Of a stretch of 64,000 nucleotides of DNA, positions 8,871 to 17,984 are shown one piece after another; positions within the stretch are counted from its first letter, which is position 1; the number at the start of each line of letters is the position of its first letter. The position numbers and the translations under genes were made by a program. Origin of the DNA: Natronococcus amylolyticus DSM 10524. Its GTDB lineage: Archaea; Halobacteriota; Halobacteria; Halobacteriales; Natrialbaceae. Where the stretch lies: positions 86,140 to 150,139 of the forward strand of contig NZ_AOIB01000028.1 in assembly GCF_000337675.1 (NCBI RefSeq), read 5' to 3'. Under the pieces are notes generated by a model, which worked only from the letters and a program-made list of their open reading frames with translations, ran no database searches and was not told where the DNA came from.

Positions 8871-9214
8871 AGCCGGTCGAGTTCGACGAGGCCGAGACCT
8901 ACGAACCGGACGAGGGGTGGCGACGCGTCTCGATGGCCGGCAGCGACGAGTTTTCGTTTGAGTGGTTCGAGAAGCCGCCGGGCCACAGCTCACCGATGCA
9001 CGACCACGAGAACGAGCAGGTCTGTCTCTGCCTTGAGGGCGAACTCACGGTTGCGACTGAGGACAATGAGGTCATGCTCGAGCAATACGACTCCGTGTGG
9101 CTCGACGCCTGGGAGAGCCACAAAGTCGAGAACACCGGCGACGAGCGGGCGGTCGGGCTAGACGTGTTCGCGCCCGGTCGATCATTCGACTTTTGGACGG
9201 ATCGAGAGGAATGA
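8867..9214 (+). CDS. Cupin-domain protein
   Basis: 115-residue single-domain cupin. It has the metal-binding first motif HSSPMHDHENEQ...E and the second motif (DAWESHKVENTG), giving the usual His/Glu set. Small cupins of this kind are dioxygenases, isomerases or sugar-acid-binding proteins. It is translationally coupled on both sides: ATGA overlaps with the SDR upstream and the FAH hydrolase downstream. The three gene products probably act in one pathway. Exact activity unknown. Confidence 0.85.
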   Translation: MKPVEFDEAETYEPDEGWRRVSMAGSDEFSFEWFEKPPGHSSPMHDHENEQVCLCLEGELTVATEDNEVMLEQYDSVWLDAWESHKVENTGDERAVGLDVFAPGRSFDFWTDREE

Positions 9215-10032
9215 AGTACCTCGCACGTACAACTGACGGGCGCCCGCTCCTCGGTGACGACGACGGATTCGTCCCGCTCGCGTCGGCTGCACCCGACCTA
9301 GAGCGTATTGACGACGCACTTCCTCGCGCCGCAGCCGGCACGCTGCCCGACGTGGCGGCGGCACCCGCCGAACGCATCGATCCGGAGCACGTCCAGTTCG
9401 GGCCGCCGCTCCCGGAATTCGGCAAGCTGTGGGGTATCGGCCTGAACTACGAAGAGCACGCCGGCGACCTAGACGAACAGCGACCCGACGAGCCGGCGAG
9501 TTTCATGAAGCCGGCGAGCGCTGTTACTGGTCCCGGCGGGCCAATCACGCTCCCGCCGGCCGAGCAGAGCGACGGCGTGACAGCCGAAGCCGAACTCGCG
9601 GTCCTGATCGGTCGCGAGTGTCGCGGCGTCGCCGAGGAAGCGGTCAACGATGTGGTGGCTGGCTACCTCCCAGTCATTGATATGACCGCGGAAGACATCC
9701 TCCAGCGGAATCCGCGATTTCTGACGCGCGCGAAGAGTTTCGATTCGTTCCTCGTAGTTGGCCCGACGGTCTCGGTTCCCGAAGAACCGCTGGCGCTCGA
9801 GGAGCTAACAGTCCAGACGATCGTCGACGACGAAGTCACGGCGGAAAACGAGATTAGAAACATGCTGTTCCCGCCGGAAGAGATCGTCTCGTTCCACTCC
9901 GACGTGATGACGCTACAGCCCGGCGACCTCTTCAGCACAGGGACGCCCGGCGCGGAGCCGATCGAGCCGGGCGACTATGTTTGTGCGAGGGTCGAGATGA
10001 TCGGTGCCGTCAACGCTCCCGTCGTTCGTTGA
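9211..10032 (+). CDS. Fumarylacetoacetate hydrolase (FAH) family protein
   Basis: 273 residues starting at the ATG that overlaps the cupin stop (MKYLARTTDG). The FAH catalytic fold is recognisable in GIGLNYEEHAGDLDEQRP, in the metal ligands E-A-E (TAEAELAVLIG), in VIDMTAEDILQRNPRFL with RAKSFDSFLVVGP, and in GDLFSTGTPGAEPIEPGDYV at the end. Family members hydrolyse or decarboxylate 2-keto acids such as acylpyruvates, 2-keto-3-deoxy-sugar acids and oxaloacetate. With the SDR and cupin this suggests a short route cleaving a keto acid, possibly the last step of sugar-acid breakdown in this island. Confidence 0.9.
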   Translation: MKYLARTTDGRPLLGDDDGFVPLASAAPDLERIDDALPRAAAGTLPDVAAAPAERIDPEHVQFGPPLPEFGKLWGIGLNYEEHAGDLDEQRPDEPASFMKPASAVTGPGGPITLPPAEQSDGVTAEAELAVLIGRECRGVAEEAVNDVVAGYLPVIDMTAEDILQRNPRFLTRAKSFDSFLVVGPTVSVPEEPLALEELTVQTIVDDEVTAENEIRNMLFPPEEIVSFHSDVMTLQPGDLFSTGTPGAEPIEPGDYVCARVEMIGAVNAPVVR

Positions 10033-10053
10033 CAGCGTTCCGGTACGGGTCGA

Positions 10054-10215
10054 GTGGTTTCGGTTCAGCCTCTCCTCGAGTTTCTTTACGCAATGTTCGC
10101 CCTCACAGTGGTATTCCTCCTGCAGCGAGACCAATCGATCGCACTGCTATTCGCTGTCGTTGGTAGCGTCGCGTTCGGCCTCATGATAACCCATTACGTT
10201 CTGTACCTTCGGTAA
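10054..10215 (+). CDS. Possible small membrane protein
   Basis: A 53-residue frame from a GTG at 10054, or 40 residues from the ATG at 10093. Two hydrophobic stretches are visible (MFALTVVFLL and SIALLFAVVGSVAFGLMITH), ending in YVLYLR. It lies directly downstream of, and in the same frame as, the FAH stop codon. Small two-helix membrane proteins are common in haloarchaea. Not recognised further; it could be chance. Confidence 0.4.
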   Translation: MVSVQPLLEFLYAMFALTVVFLLQRDQSIALLFAVVGSVAFGLMITHYVLYLR

Positions 10216-10252
10216 CACGCTGTTAACGGCCCTTCGATCGGCGGTGACGGAC

Positions 10253-10675
10253 CTACTCAACCGTGATGGTGACGGGCCGATCCGCCGAGAGCAACACCAA
10301 CTGGGTCACGCTCCCAAACAGCGTCTTCCCAACGAGTATGCGCTCGTGGCCGCATATAACGATGTTATCGGCATCGACGTGCGGCCACTTCGAAGAAAGT
10401 GTCCGCCGGTCGCTGTGTTCTCTTCGGGCGACGACCGTAACGCCGCTCTCTTCGAGCGTCTCAAGGGCCGACAACGCACTCTCTGGAAAATTTATTTCGT
10501 CGTAGAGACCTGCAAACCTGACTTGCCCCTCTCGTCGATAACGTCGTATTCCCGCAACACGTTCAGCGCAACGACCTCGATGTTCGTCGGGGCTGGCGAG
10601 AAAGGAATTGATCGCTGCCGTCGCTCGTTCGATCCACCGGTTCTCAGAATTGACGGGAAGCAATACGTAGTACAT
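10253..10675 (-). pseudogene. Universal stress protein with two compensating frameshifts
   Basis: UspA-type protein of about 140 residues. The start (MYYVLLPVNSENRWIERAT) and the end (ADNIVICGHERILVGKTLFG, VLLSADRPVTITVE) are normal for the family, including the G-x2-G-x9-G-type ATP loop. Between them, about residues 28-50 read as ASPDEHRGRCAERVAGIRRY, which is foreign to the family. The adjacent frame there reads PTNIEVVALNVLREYDVIDE, which is the expected second strand and linker. One shift enters near 10590 and another restores the frame near 10525. The protein would be full-length but with a scrambled segment. A sequencing error pair is possible. Adenosine-nucleotide binding and stress roles are family knowledge. 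Confidence 0.7.
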
Positions 10676-10771
10676 ATCTGCGCATCTCGGAAGAGTCACT
10701 TAAGCGTCGTGCCGGTAGCACGACCGAGCCGAACAAAGCGTTTTATCGGCTCGGCGAGACGACTGTGACGA

Positions 10772-11950
10772 ATGACCCGGCAGGTTCGATGTTACGACTG
10801 CGCAGAAACGTACGGGATCGACGACCGTAAACGCTGTACGTGTGGGGAACCGCTCTGGTTCGAGACCGATTCGAGCAGTTTCGAGTGGCCCGACGAAGAG
10901 TGGACCACCGGAATGTGGCGATACGCCGACGTCCTTCCGGTAACTGACCCTGTCGGTGTTCCCCCCGGAACGACGCCGCTCGTCCGCGCGGCTAGGATTG
11001 ACGAGTACGCCGGCTGTCGGCTTCATGTGAAGAATGAAGCCCAGAACCCGACGGGCAGTTTCAAGGATCGTGGGACAGCGGTCGGCGTCGGCTACGCTGT
11101 ACAGACCGATCGCGATTGGATCGGGACGGTCTCCCACGGCAATATGGCGCTCAGCACGAGTGCATATGCTGCGAGCGCCGGACTCGAGTGTGCGGTCTTC
11201 GTACCGGCAGATACACCCGTAGAGCGACTCGAACTCATCGACCGCCACGATCCGCACATTTTTCGCGTTGAGGGAGACTACGGCCGGCTGTACGCAGAGA
11301 CACTCGCGCTCGAGACCGGTGTCTGGTTCATCAACTCGGATACGCCACTTCGAGTCGCTGGGCAGAAAACGGTTGCCTACGAGATCTTTGAGCAGCTACA
11401 CCCCGCCGAACCCGACGCCCTCGTCCTCCCGATCAGCAGCGGTGGGCAGGCGAGCGCTGTCTGGAAAGCGGTTCGTGAACTCGAGTCTGCCGGTCTGATC
11501 GACGACGTCCCTCGACTCTACTTCGTCCAAGCAGCAGCGTGTGATCCGATCGCAACGGCCTATCGGAACGGTGAGTCAGTGGTAACGCCGGTGGTCGCGG
11601 ACGAAACCATCGCGATCTCGATCGCCAACAGCGATCCGCCGAGTGGTACCCGAGCGCTCGTAGCAGCGCGCGACACCGGTGGCACGGTCATCTCTGTGCC
11701 CGACAACGAGATCCGCGACGCGATGGCACGCGTCGCGACGAGTGTGGGAACTGACGTCGAACCCTCGAGCGCCGTGGCAGTGGCCGGCGTACGCCGTCTG
11801 TCGCGTTCGGGCGACGTCGGAGCGGACGACGACGTGGCTGCGATCCTGACCGGATCGGGGTACAAAGAGCGATACGATGCCGAGGTCGACAGTCGAACGA
11901 TCGATCTTGACGACCTCGAACAGGATCTCGCGAGCGTCGTCGGCCGCTGA
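10772..11950 (+). CDS. thrC: Threonine synthase
   Basis: 392 residues, PLP-dependent fold II enzyme that converts O-phosphohomoserine to threonine. The N-terminus has a haloarchaeal-type zinc ribbon (CYDC, then CTCG at residues 7-24). The PLP lysine lies in QNPTGSFKDRG (K98), and the phosphate-binding loop is LPISSGGQASAVWK. The C-terminus, ILTGSGYKERYD, is typical. The family also includes cysteate synthase and diaminobutyrate-forming relatives, so the call rests on overall similarity. Confidence 0.85.
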   Translation: MTRQVRCYDCAETYGIDDRKRCTCGEPLWFETDSSSFEWPDEEWTTGMWRYADVLPVTDPVGVPPGTTPLVRAARIDEYAGCRLHVKNEAQNPTGSFKDRGTAVGVGYAVQTDRDWIGTVSHGNMALSTSAYAASAGLECAVFVPADTPVERLELIDRHDPHIFRVEGDYGRLYAETLALETGVWFINSDTPLRVAGQKTVAYEIFEQLHPAEPDALVLPISSGGQASAVWKAVRELESAGLIDDVPRLYFVQAAACDPIATAYRNGESVVTPVVADETIAISIANSDPPSGTRALVAARDTGGTVISVPDNEIRDAMARVATSVGTDVEPSSAVAVAGVRRLSRSGDVGADDDVAAILTGSGYKERYDAEVDSRTIDLDDLEQDLASVVGR

Positions 11951-12300
11951 CGATCGTTCAAACCGCGGTATTCGATCGGCGGGCGCTCGGCGGACGTGCC
12001 GCCGGAATCAGGGCTCGAGTTCTCTTCGAGAGTGCTCTCGAGCAAGCACGGATTACACGGGCATCGGAAGGGGAACGCGACCAATCACCCGTAGACGAGA
12101 CGAGATTAAAGTACCCTGTCGAATAGCTTTTCTACAACATCTCAAGGGAAGAAAACTGTAGCGTAGGCCAGTTCGTTTAGCAGTCATGGACCGCATACTT
12201 ATCCGGCTTGGTGGCAAGAACGAAGATTAATTTCTGAGATGTTGTCTTTCGACCACTCGTTCGTAGCTGTAGCACACCCACCCCGACGCTGTGCCCCTAT
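11951..12300. other. Intergenic region downstream of thrC and the integrase
   Basis: Two convergent genes end here and no gene is seen inside. It contains an 11-bp inverted repeat: ACAACATCTCA at 12134-12144 and TGAGATGTTGT at 12235-12245, about 90 nt apart. This could be a structural element or a recombination remnant beside the integrase. Confidence 0.4.
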
Positions 12301-13527
12301 TCAACAGAGCACATCAAATATGTCTGCTAATCGCTCACGCATGAATTCACGTCGGTACTCCCGGCGCTCCGCTTCCGAGAGGTAGTTTTCCAGTACAACG
12401 CCCGCATCGGAACTACCCTGATCATCTGCGATCATATCAAGATTCTCGAGCAGTTGTTTCTGGGCATCCATGTACGTCGTATACCAGAACCGTCGCCCCA
12501 TCTTCGAGGTCGGCGTTTTGCCACGAACGGTGACACCGGCACGGTTCGAGAGTCGCTGAAAACGCGATTGGACAGTTTCACCAACGATATGGCCACTCGA
12601 GGATGCCGTCGAAGGAAACAGATACCCGTTCCACTCGTCATCTCGAGCACCGAGTGCCCCGATACGATCCGATAGTTGCTCGCGGCCATAAACCAGCGCA
12701 ACCGTTCCTGGACCGTTCTTTCGTTCCTCAAAGTAGACGTGGGGATCTTCGCTTCCAAGTACTACTTGGGAGACGTGCAATGACGCGACCTCGTTCCGTC
12801 GCAGCCCCCATGCACACAGAGCGAGCACGAGAAGTTCTTCCTCGGGACTCTTGGCAGCCTTATACAGCCGCTGGACATCTTCGGTCGATAGGGGTTGGTT
12901 ATCTTTCTCCCCACGGTTCCAGTTGTACTCCTCACTGATTCTCGAGGCCGGGTTGAACGCGGCGATCGCCCGCCGCTCGAGATGACTATAGAACTGGTTG
13001 ACGTCGCTCAGATACCGTTGCTTCGAGGCGTCAGTCCTGAGATCGGCGTCGAGTTCGTCAAACACCGCCAGGACGCGTCGAATCTCAGTAGCCCGTTCGG
13101 AAGTATCAACGACACGGTCCACGAGATTGGCCTGGCCGTGGAGTTCATCGTACAGTTGCGCATAAGTCGCAAGCCGAGACCGCTTCGTAGCGACCGTGGT
13201 GTCCGCGAGGCCTTGCCGGCGCTCGAGCGTCCGTATGAACGACTCAAGTTCCTCGATAGTAGTTTCGTCGTCGATACCCCACGGATACCCCTCCACAGAC
13301 TCCTCGACATAGCCTACAGACTCGAGAAACTCCGAGAGAGTCATTCCGTGGTGTTCTCGGAGCGTGTAGGTGAGTCCACCGTAACTGACGTCGAGTAGGT
13401 CCTGGTAGGAAGGCTTGTCCTCGAGATCGTGGCCAGCACGTCGCAGCTCGAGTTCGATTTCGGTATTCCAGAACTCGCGGAGTTCCTCGAGGGACTTGTG
13501 CGACCACTGGATCTGCTCGCTACTCAC
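12301..13527 (-). CDS. Tyrosine-type site-specific integrase
   Basis: 408 residues. After an N-terminal extension there is a core-binding domain (about residues 100-200) and a catalytic domain (about 205-400). The first catalytic Arg is in LCAWGLRRNEVASL; the second box is KMGRRFWYTTYMDA; the nucleophile Tyr is in VVLENYLSEAERREYRREF. The usual H-x-x-R and L-G-H histidines are replaced, as seen in a haloarchaeal integrase branch (RRFWY, then DQGSS and NYL). It likely integrated or excised a plasmid- or virus-derived element. The gene-poor, AT-rich DNA upstream is consistent with an old insertion. Confidence 0.85.
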   Translation of the reverse strand: MSSEQIQWSHKSLEELREFWNTEIELELRRAGHDLEDKPSYQDLLDVSYGGLTYTLREHHGMTLSEFLESVGYVEESVEGYPWGIDDETTIEELESFIRTLERRQGLADTTVATKRSRLATYAQLYDELHGQANLVDRVVDTSERATEIRRVLAVFDELDADLRTDASKQRYLSDVNQFYSHLERRAIAAFNPASRISEEYNWNRGEKDNQPLSTEDVQRLYKAAKSPEEELLVLALCAWGLRRNEVASLHVSQVVLGSEDPHVYFEERKNGPGTVALVYGREQLSDRIGALGARDDEWNGYLFPSTASSSGHIVGETVQSRFQRLSNRAGVTVRGKTPTSKMGRRFWYTTYMDAQKQLLENLDMIADDQGSSDAGVVLENYLSEAERREYRREFMRERLADIFDVLC

Positions 13528-13628
13528 GCGAGATCCCCCCGAGTAACCCGTTACCTCCGGATTGAGGTGTTTTTGAGAGTGTCATTTTCGTACGGTTCGC
13601 TACTCGTGACACTCACTAAAAACTATCG

Positions 13629-13665
13629 TGTATTTGGTTGTCGTCGGTCAGACAACCAAGATACA
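13629..13665. repeat. Hyphenated palindrome upstream of the integrase gene
   Basis: TGTATTTGGTTGTC is followed, after an 8-nt spacer, by its near-exact reverse complement (GACAACCAAGATACA). The inner arms TTGGTTGTC (13634-13642) and GACAACCAA (13651-13659) pair perfectly. It lies about 100 nt upstream of the integrase start, where an operator or an integrase core site would be expected. Confidence 0.6.
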
Positions 13666-14097
13666 CAATACGGATAACGATTGGCTCTGTACAGATATAA
13701 ACTGCATAGTGCCATATCATTTTGAAAGCAACTCTCGAGGATTCGAGTTTGCTGGAACGAGCGGCTGGTATGTTCTAGCTGCCGGATAGAGGAACAATAG
13801 ACAGCAAGCGAGCTTCGCGACCAGACGTACTTGTAGCAAGCCCATACACCCTGAACAAGTACACAGGCCTACGTCGATCACCAGGCGGGCAGGCCTGCCA
13901 CCGTAACTGTACTCGAACAATTCGTTACCGAGCGAGAAGCACGCTAAGAGCGGTGGTTCGGTTCAGCATTCAGTTCTACTTCAGGAAGTGTCTCTTTTGA
14001 GTACTACTCATATTTTATATACTTGTAGTCGAACGATCGCGAACATCTACAGCCTAACGTAATCTATATATAGTCCGGTTTCGGCCGGGTCCGAGCT

Positions 14098-14355
14098 ATG
14101 TCACAGCCGTCGAAACCGAATTGCGACTTGAAACCGGACACGTTAACTGGTGCTACAGCCAACCCGCGAGAATCTGGTCGCGGAGTACATAGCTCGAGTA
14201 GAATCGAACGAGTAGCAATCCGCTCTATAGACCGACGAAAGAAAACCGAGGTCGACACCACAGTGCTTCTTGACGGTGATTGGAAGGTACCAAACCACGT
14301 CCCCTCCCCCCGCAGCAAAGCTCCGATATCGGGCACGGATACCACGAGAAAGTAA
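14098..14355 (+). CDS. Possible short leaderless gene, function unknown
   Basis: 85 residues, beginning MSQPSKPNCDLKPD, with no recognised domain. In its favour is a clean TATA box (TATATATA at 14065-14072) centred 30 nt ahead of the ATG. Against it are the low-complexity composition and the location in a gene-poor zone. A 10-bp inverted repeat spans its start (14073-14082 and 14130-14139). Confidence 0.25.
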   Translation: MSQPSKPNCDLKPDTLTGATANPRESGRGVHSSSRIERVAIRSIDRRKKTEVDTTVLLDGDWKVPNHVPSPRSKAPISGTDTTRK

Positions 14356-15004
14356 CCAGTATCTAATGTGTGATTTCATAGATGATGTCGTTTTTGTCAT
14401 CCTTGAGTACTGTAATCGAACATGTGAGGAAATCAAACTGATATTTCGGATCGTTCCACATACGCACGGGAAACGTGCTTGAGCACGGCGCGAGCCGTGA
14501 CGGTTGCGTGTACAAAAGGTGCGAAACCTCGCTGTTCACCGCGTAAGTGTGTTGCCGTCGTCCGAATTACGACACATCCCTCGTACTAAGACAGATTTTC
14601 GGACGTTCTGCTGGCAAAGGCTCCCCGTTTCGGTGTAGAAGTACACCCGTCTCGGTGCTGGAGACAGGGTGTAACGAGAAAGATATCCCTGTAACTCACT
14701 ACACGAGAGCGCAGTAGTCGGTTACTGCGGCAGTAGTTGATCACCCCGGTAGCCATGCATCCCAAAATCTCCCGATTTAACGGCGCTCCATGTGGTGTGA
14801 ATTCGTACGCTTCGGACCGGTGTGAGTGTCGAGGAAACGAGGGTCCCGTACAGGCCCCTGGTCATGAATCTGACACGGATACGACGGGAGGTTACCGTCG
14901 GAAGGAGCAACGGGTTCGGTTCTCCCACGACGGGCTACAACGTAGGGTCAATCCTCGGTGTCATGAGACTCGCCCGACAAGGGACGAGATCCGGCGGTTG
15001 CGTT

Positions 15005-15253
15005 CTAATCCTCCTCCCAGTAGTACAGTTCTTCTTTCGGGCTTTCGCACTCGGGACACGCCTCCGGAAGACTCTCGCTAAATCGTCCCATCTCGCCACA
15101 CTCCCGACACCGCCACATGTTGTGACCTCGGTTCTCGGGCTCTCGCGGTTCGCCGATCGGAATCTCCGTCTCCTCTTTGTTCCGAAGTTCGCTGTCGGCG
15201 AGTGGGGAATCTTGGTCGGGGCTCATTCCAAACGTCGGTACGTCTCGAGTCAT
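15005..15253 (-). CDS. Rubredoxin-like zinc-ribbon protein (DUF7130-type)
   Basis: 82 residues from the ATG at 15253 (MTRDVPTFGMSPDQ). The C-terminal half has two CxxC knuckles (MWRCRECGEMG and EACPECESPKEEL), a rubredoxin-like metal site, followed by an aromatic-acidic tail (YYWEED). Proteins of this shape are widespread in haloarchaea and may bind iron or zinc. Function is not known. An upstream in-frame extension to 15400 is unlikely coding. Confidence 0.75.
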   Translation of the reverse strand: MTRDVPTFGMSPDQDSPLADSELRNKEETEIPIGEPREPENRGHNMWRCRECGEMGRFSESLPEACPECESPKEELYYWEED

Positions 15254-15296
15254 GTTAAAACGTACCACTAGTGAAATTCGTCCGAAGGGTCTTCGA

Positions 15297-16634
15297 TCAG
15301 TGACCGTTGCGTCGCATCGTCCAGAGGTCGTCGAAGTCGATAACCTCGAGCGCGTCGCCTTTGCTATCGATGTGTTCGAGCAGCGTTTCGTACTCGTCAA
15401 CGTCGATCGTGTTGTCCAGGTCGAACGCGTGGAAGTTCAAGATCGTACACTGACGGTTCCGTGCGGCGAGGTCGATACACCGCGTTGCGACGCCGAGGTC
15501 GTGACCGATCGTTCGCGGGAGAACGAGCGGATCGAAGCCGTGAACGCCGGTGAGGTTAGCGTCGCCGGCCTGGTTGAACCCGCCGGCGTAGTAGTACTCC
15601 GAGACGACGTCCAGAACCGTCTGATCGAAGCTGTTGTGCGGGTAGACGAGATAGTGTCCGCCCTGGAACTCGTTCTGGACCGCCCAGTTCTTGTCTCGTC
15701 GAAGGCTGTCCCGAAGCGACTCCTCGTCCATCTGCGCGAGGTGGGTGTGAGTCCCGTAAGCGACGATCTGGTCGCCGGCCTCCTGGCACTCGCGGAGCTG
15801 TTCGGCCGTCATGATCCCGTCGCGCTGCCCCCTCGTCCACTGGCGAACCGCGGCCTGCACCGCGTTGACACCGTACTCGTCATGGAGCGGACTCGCCACG
15901 TCGTAGTAGTCGTCGAAGCCGTCGTCCCAGCAGAGCACGACGTACCCCTTCTCGGGCTTGTCGTGGATGCGAAGATCGTCGACCCACACCTCCGCCTCGT
16001 CGGTGTTGTAGACGATAATCTGGATCTCGTCGACGACGTCGCGCTCGAGTGGGGTCGTACTCTCCTCGAAGACACCGGGATTCGTCCGAAACCAGCCGAT
16101 ATCCGGCGTTCGGTAGGTGACGCTCCGAAGCTGGTGGTGGGCGTACCCTCCATAGATGTCGATGAGACGAATGTCGACCGCTACGTTTCCGGGGGTGGAC
16201 GTTCGCACGGCGAGTGAGAACTCCCGGTCGGTCAGGTCGGTCGTCTCGATGCTCCGTTCGACGATGACGTTCTCGCCGTCCTCGGCGGTGAGTTTGAGGC
16301 TCTGGGAGCCCTCGAAGGCGACGTCCTCGTCGGCCTCCGCGGATCCCTGAACCGTCTCTCAAACGTCGAGCTCTTCGAAGTCGTCAAACGCCTCCCCGGG
16401 TTGGCCGAACTCCTCGCGGCTATTATACTCCGTCTCGACCGTCAGTGCCGGCGGTTCGTAGCTGTTCGTCTCTCCCTGACCGGTCGTATCGGACGTCGAT
16501 TCGTTCGACGATCCGCTACCGTTTTCCTCGGACGTTTCCGAACTGAATCGGTCCGTACACCCGGCAAGCCCCACGAGCGTCGCCGACCCCGACAGTGCGA
16601 GAAACCGTCGACGCGTGTTGTTGTCTTCCGTCAT
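15297..16634 (-). pseudogene. Polysaccharide deacetylase lipoprotein split by an in-frame TGA
   Basis: One continuous reading frame of about 445 codons interrupted by a single TGA at 16359-16361. The first part (MTEDNNTRRRFLALSGSATL, lipobox VGLAGC) is a Tat lipoprotein signal with a Ser/Thr/Gly-rich linker and ends FDDFEELDV. The frame resumes at once with ETVQGSAEADEDVAFEGSQS. This is a carbohydrate-binding-like jelly-roll domain, followed by a NodB-type deacetylase domain (VLCWDDGFDDYYDV, GTHTHLAQMD). The junction suggests a Trp codon (TGG) mutated to TGA. If translated at all, the product is a 91-residue exported stub. It would normally act outside the cell on N-acetylated glycans. Confidence 0.85.
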
Positions 16635-16826
16635 CGGTAGTCTATAGGAGATATAGTAATAAAAATATTACAGTCATAAAATAGAACTTGTTAGTGAGGA
16701 TATCATCAGACGGTGGCTAGTAAACCACGCACCGACAGAGGGACCAGGCACTGATAGAGGGACAGAATCGAAACTGTCGATGACCAATCGAACGACTGAT
16801 ACCACGGGCATTCCTCCGTCTGGACG

Positions 16827-17699
16827 ATGGACGCCGGACTCGGGTTTGCGATCGTCGCCGCTTTCGTCTGGGGATTTTACATTTGCGTGTTGAAACGTTC
16901 GTTCTCGGGATATCCGCCCGCCGCGCTGACGGTCCTCATCAACACCTTCGCTATCGCGTGGTATCTTCCGGTCTCGCTCACGCGAACTGATCGCTCCGCA
17001 GTGGCGTTCGGCGGGTTCGGCCTTCTCGAGGTCAGCGTGGTCGTCCTGACGATCGTGTCGACCGCCGCCGCGTTCGTCCTCTTTCTGCGAGCGATCGCAC
17101 AGGGGGACGTCTCGTACGTGACACCGATCAACAAGATCGTCCCGATGTTCGTCCTTCCGCTCGAGATCCTGTTTCTCGGGCAGCTGCTGACACCGTTGCA
17201 GGTCACCGGAGTCGTCGTCGCGACGCTCGCAGTGTACGTGGCGAACTACGATCCCGGCGGGTTCTTCCGGCCGTTCGTCAAGGCTGCGCGATCGCGGCCC
17301 GCACAGCTCGCGCTGGTGAGCGCGATGTGTTACGCGGTCAGTGATCTCGGGAAGCGCGTTTCGTTGCAGGAACTCGCTATCCCGGAGACGCTCTGGGTCC
17401 CGCTGTTGCTATCCGGAGTTGCTGTCGTTCTCCTTCCGAGTGCGATCCGAAACCCACCGACCGAGATCCGAGCGGATCTCCCCAAATTAGCTATCGGAGG
17501 AGCAATGGTCGCGCTTGGAGAGCACCTCACGACGCTGGCGTTCGCCCTATTGCCGGCGAGCATCGCTTCTCCCGTGATCAACACGCAGGCGATTATCGCC
17601 GTCGTTCTCGGCGGGATCCTCCTCGGAGAGCGCTACTTCCGGATTCGACTCGTCGCGGCCGTACTGGCAGTTATCGGCGTCACGCTCATCGCGGTTTGA
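16827..17699 (+). CDS. EamA/DMT-family transporter
   Basis: 290 residues with about ten hydrophobic segments arranged as two EamA repeats (about residues 1-135 and 150-290). Family features are GFGLLEVSVVVLTIVSTAAAF, ITPINK-like VTPINKIVPMFVLPLE and, in the second half, SPVINTQAIIAVVLGGILLGER. Inner-membrane exporter of small metabolites, substrate not predictable. It runs towards the convergent TFB gene. Confidence 0.85.
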   Translation: MDAGLGFAIVAAFVWGFYICVLKRSFSGYPPAALTVLINTFAIAWYLPVSLTRTDRSAVAFGGFGLLEVSVVVLTIVSTAAAFVLFLRAIAQGDVSYVTPINKIVPMFVLPLEILFLGQLLTPLQVTGVVVATLAVYVANYDPGGFFRPFVKAARSRPAQLALVSAMCYAVSDLGKRVSLQELAIPETLWVPLLLSGVAVVLLPSAIRNPPTEIRADLPKLAIGGAMVALGEHLTTLAFALLPASIASPVINTQAIIAVVLGGILLGERYFRIRLVAAVLAVIGVTLIAV

Positions 17700-17748
17700 G
17701 TCCCCTGCTACCCCGATGTTCCGGGAATTCCCGCCGTCGTCGATCGCT

Positions 17749-17770
17749 CTGCAGAGAGATCGTTCTGCAG
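17749..17770. terminator. Hairpin between convergent genes
   Basis: CTGCAGA and TCTGCAG, 8 nt apart, form a 7-bp stem between two convergent genes. No strong T-run follows, so a terminator role is only a suggestion. Confidence 0.3.
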
Positions 17771-17984
17771 GGCGAGGCCAAAGTCTCCCGCGTGCGCGGG
17801 AAAGACAAGTCGGTCGACAAACGAAGTATCGAAGCGGTCTCGAGGGGGGATTGAGGAAGATTCGAGACTCGAGGGGTTCGAGGGACTCGACGAATAACGA
17901 GATGCTGGGCTCTCGAGTTTGCTCAAATATTGACAGAGAGAGCTGAGGGCGCCGAGTCATTCGGCGACGTGATGGTCGTCGTCC

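Larger units (their letters stand above)
13528..15004. other. Gene-poor region upstream of the integrase
   Basis: About 1.5 kb with lower GC and no recognised protein. Visible elements: the palindrome at 13629-13665; a TATA box (TATATATA, 14065-14072) with a short leaderless frame at 14098; a 10-bp inverted repeat, GTCCGGTTTC (14073-14082) and GAAACCGGAC (14130-14139); and a stretch at 14460-15000 with several possible hairpins. It looks like a decayed mobile element or an untranslated RNA locus. Confidence 0.4.

Noticed and set aside
14460-15000. Possible group II intron, SRP RNA or RNase P RNA because of GAAA-like loops and hairpins
   Set aside because: The diagnostic sequences of those RNAs could not be matched; left as unresolved gene-poor DNA.
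16359-16361. TGA read as selenocysteine or a programmed readthrough
   Set aside because: No selenocysteine use is known in haloarchaea, no Cys is expected at this position, and a Trp-to-stop change is simpler.
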